Origin: Methylobacterium sp. 77
Lineage (GTDB): Bacteria > Pseudomonadota > Alphaproteobacteria > Rhizobiales > Beijerinckiaceae
Direction of reading: 5' to 3'
Assembly: GCF_000372825.1 (NCBI RefSeq)
Contig: NZ_KB910516.1
Coordinates: forward strand, 1-50,000
Length of the DNA: 50,000 nt
The notes beneath the pieces were generated by a model. It ran no database searches. It was not told where the DNA came from and was given only the letters and a program-made list of their open reading frames with translations. Position numbers and translations under genes: made by a program. Shown one piece after another: positions 49,630 through 50,000 of the stretch; position 1 is the stretch's first letter; each line of letters begins with the position of its first letter.

Positions 49630-50000
49630 GCTCGCGGCTCCCTCATCCGAATTCGTGACAGGCCTCGGCACCGCCGGTGACCGCTGCCGGCCATGCCATG
49701 TACGACGATCACGTCGCCATACTGTGACACGGGTCACTCAAGCGGCGAAGTCCATAGCCGCGCCGTTCCTTTCCGGTCCTTGATGAGGGCTCCTCCGAGC
49801 GATCCGCGTGGATGCTTGACCTCTGTTGAGGCTGCCCTGTCGGCTCCCTCGATCGCACTCACGATACGTCGTGGTGGATTTGCGGCCTCAGAAGACGGAG
49901 AATTTTGGCGCTGCGACAGGGCGTTATGGTCTTCTGCCATGGTCTCACGTCATGGGTTTGTCGTGAAAAGTTCGGAGGTCTGTGATTTTGGCATTGACGG
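49630..50000. other. Upstream region of the Crp/Fnr gene, no firm gene
   Basis: A 68-codon minus-strand frame (49734-49940) starts MAEDHNALSQRQNSPSSEAA but has no recognisable family and no good ribosome-binding site, so it is not called. The region carries a CRP-like palindrome (listed separately). The last 60 bp are AT-richer and may be the promoter area of a gene beyond the edge. Confidence 0.4.
49723..49738. promoter_or_regulatory. CRP-like site upstream of the Crp/Fnr gene
   Basis: TGTGACACGGGTCACT matches the TGTGA-N6-TCACA consensus at nine of ten defined positions. It lies 94-109 nt upstream of the regulator start codon, so autoregulation by cAMP-bound protein is plausible. Confidence 0.5.

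Noticed and set aside
49734..49940. 68-codon minus-strand ORF upstream of the Crp/Fnr gene
   Set aside because: Low-complexity composition, no family, poor start context; a CRP-like site lies at its 3' end, consistent with intergenic DNA.
1..50000. tRNA or rRNA genes
   Set aside because: No tRNA T-arm/acceptor pattern or rRNA-like stretch was noticed in any intergenic region by reading; a tRNAscan run would be decisive.

Overview
The window is GC-rich, densely packed alphaproteobacterial chromosome. Gene order and protein styles point to Methylobacteriaceae (Methylobacterium/Methylorubrum type): a hemD/tsaD/gpsA neighbourhood with a mitofilin-like COG4223 protein, a MoxY/MoxX-like two-component pair, a LOV-HWE photoreceptor kinase, a PaoABC-type aldehyde oxidoreductase and Rhizobiales-type extragenic palindromes. 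This assignment is inference; no rRNA or tRNA gene is present to settle it.

1-6.8 kb is a housekeeping block. hemD and the truncated mitofilin-like gene lie on the minus strand. Divergent from them is a tightly overlapped plus-strand run: tsaD, a two-domain GNAT acetyltransferase, gpsA and an OGFr-like protein, followed by an EVE-domain protein. 6.8-9 kb holds a response regulator and its membrane histidine kinase. 9.3-12.9 kb has a membrane-anchored Ala/Pro-rich protein, a secreted unknown and a DEAD-box helicase with a DbpA-type C-terminus. 13.1-15.4 kb pairs a Ca2+/H+ antiporter with an L-2-hydroxyglutarate dehydrogenase-like flavoprotein. 15.4-18.3 kb (minus strand) is a LOV-PAS-HWE kinase followed by a YuiH-type molybdoenzyme and a ferredoxin-NADP reductase-like partner. 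18.6-20.6 kb has a small secreted protein and a LysR/tautomerase divergent pair.

20.8-30.5 kb is the most intriguing accessory locus. Three overlapping plus-strand glycosyltransferase genes converge on a minus-strand pair made of a PIG-L/LmbE deacetylase and a fourth glycosyltransferase. Together they look like a pathway for an unidentified glycoconjugate. Between the two converging operons sits a foreign-looking block: a CLC chloride transporter with CBS domains, a divergent MarR regulator with a perfect operator between them, a small unknown ORF in AT-richer DNA, and an intact IS630 element bounded by TA. Copies of one short repeat motif occur in the noncoding DNA on both sides of this block.

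30.7-35.2 kb is a LysR-controlled NMT1-type ABC transporter fused by overlaps to a formamidase-like alpha/beta hydrolase. 35.3-45.4 kb contains two different molybdenum hydroxylase systems: a two-gene system whose [2Fe-2S] and Mo domains are fused, and a Tat-exported PaoABC. A ClpP-like protease gene lies between them. 45.4-49.7 kb is a minus-strand signalling cluster: Crp/Fnr regulator, FecR-like exported protein with an EF-hand-like loop, CHASE2 adenylate cyclase and an RTX calcium-binding secreted protein. CRP-like and FNR-like sites occur at its first and last genes.
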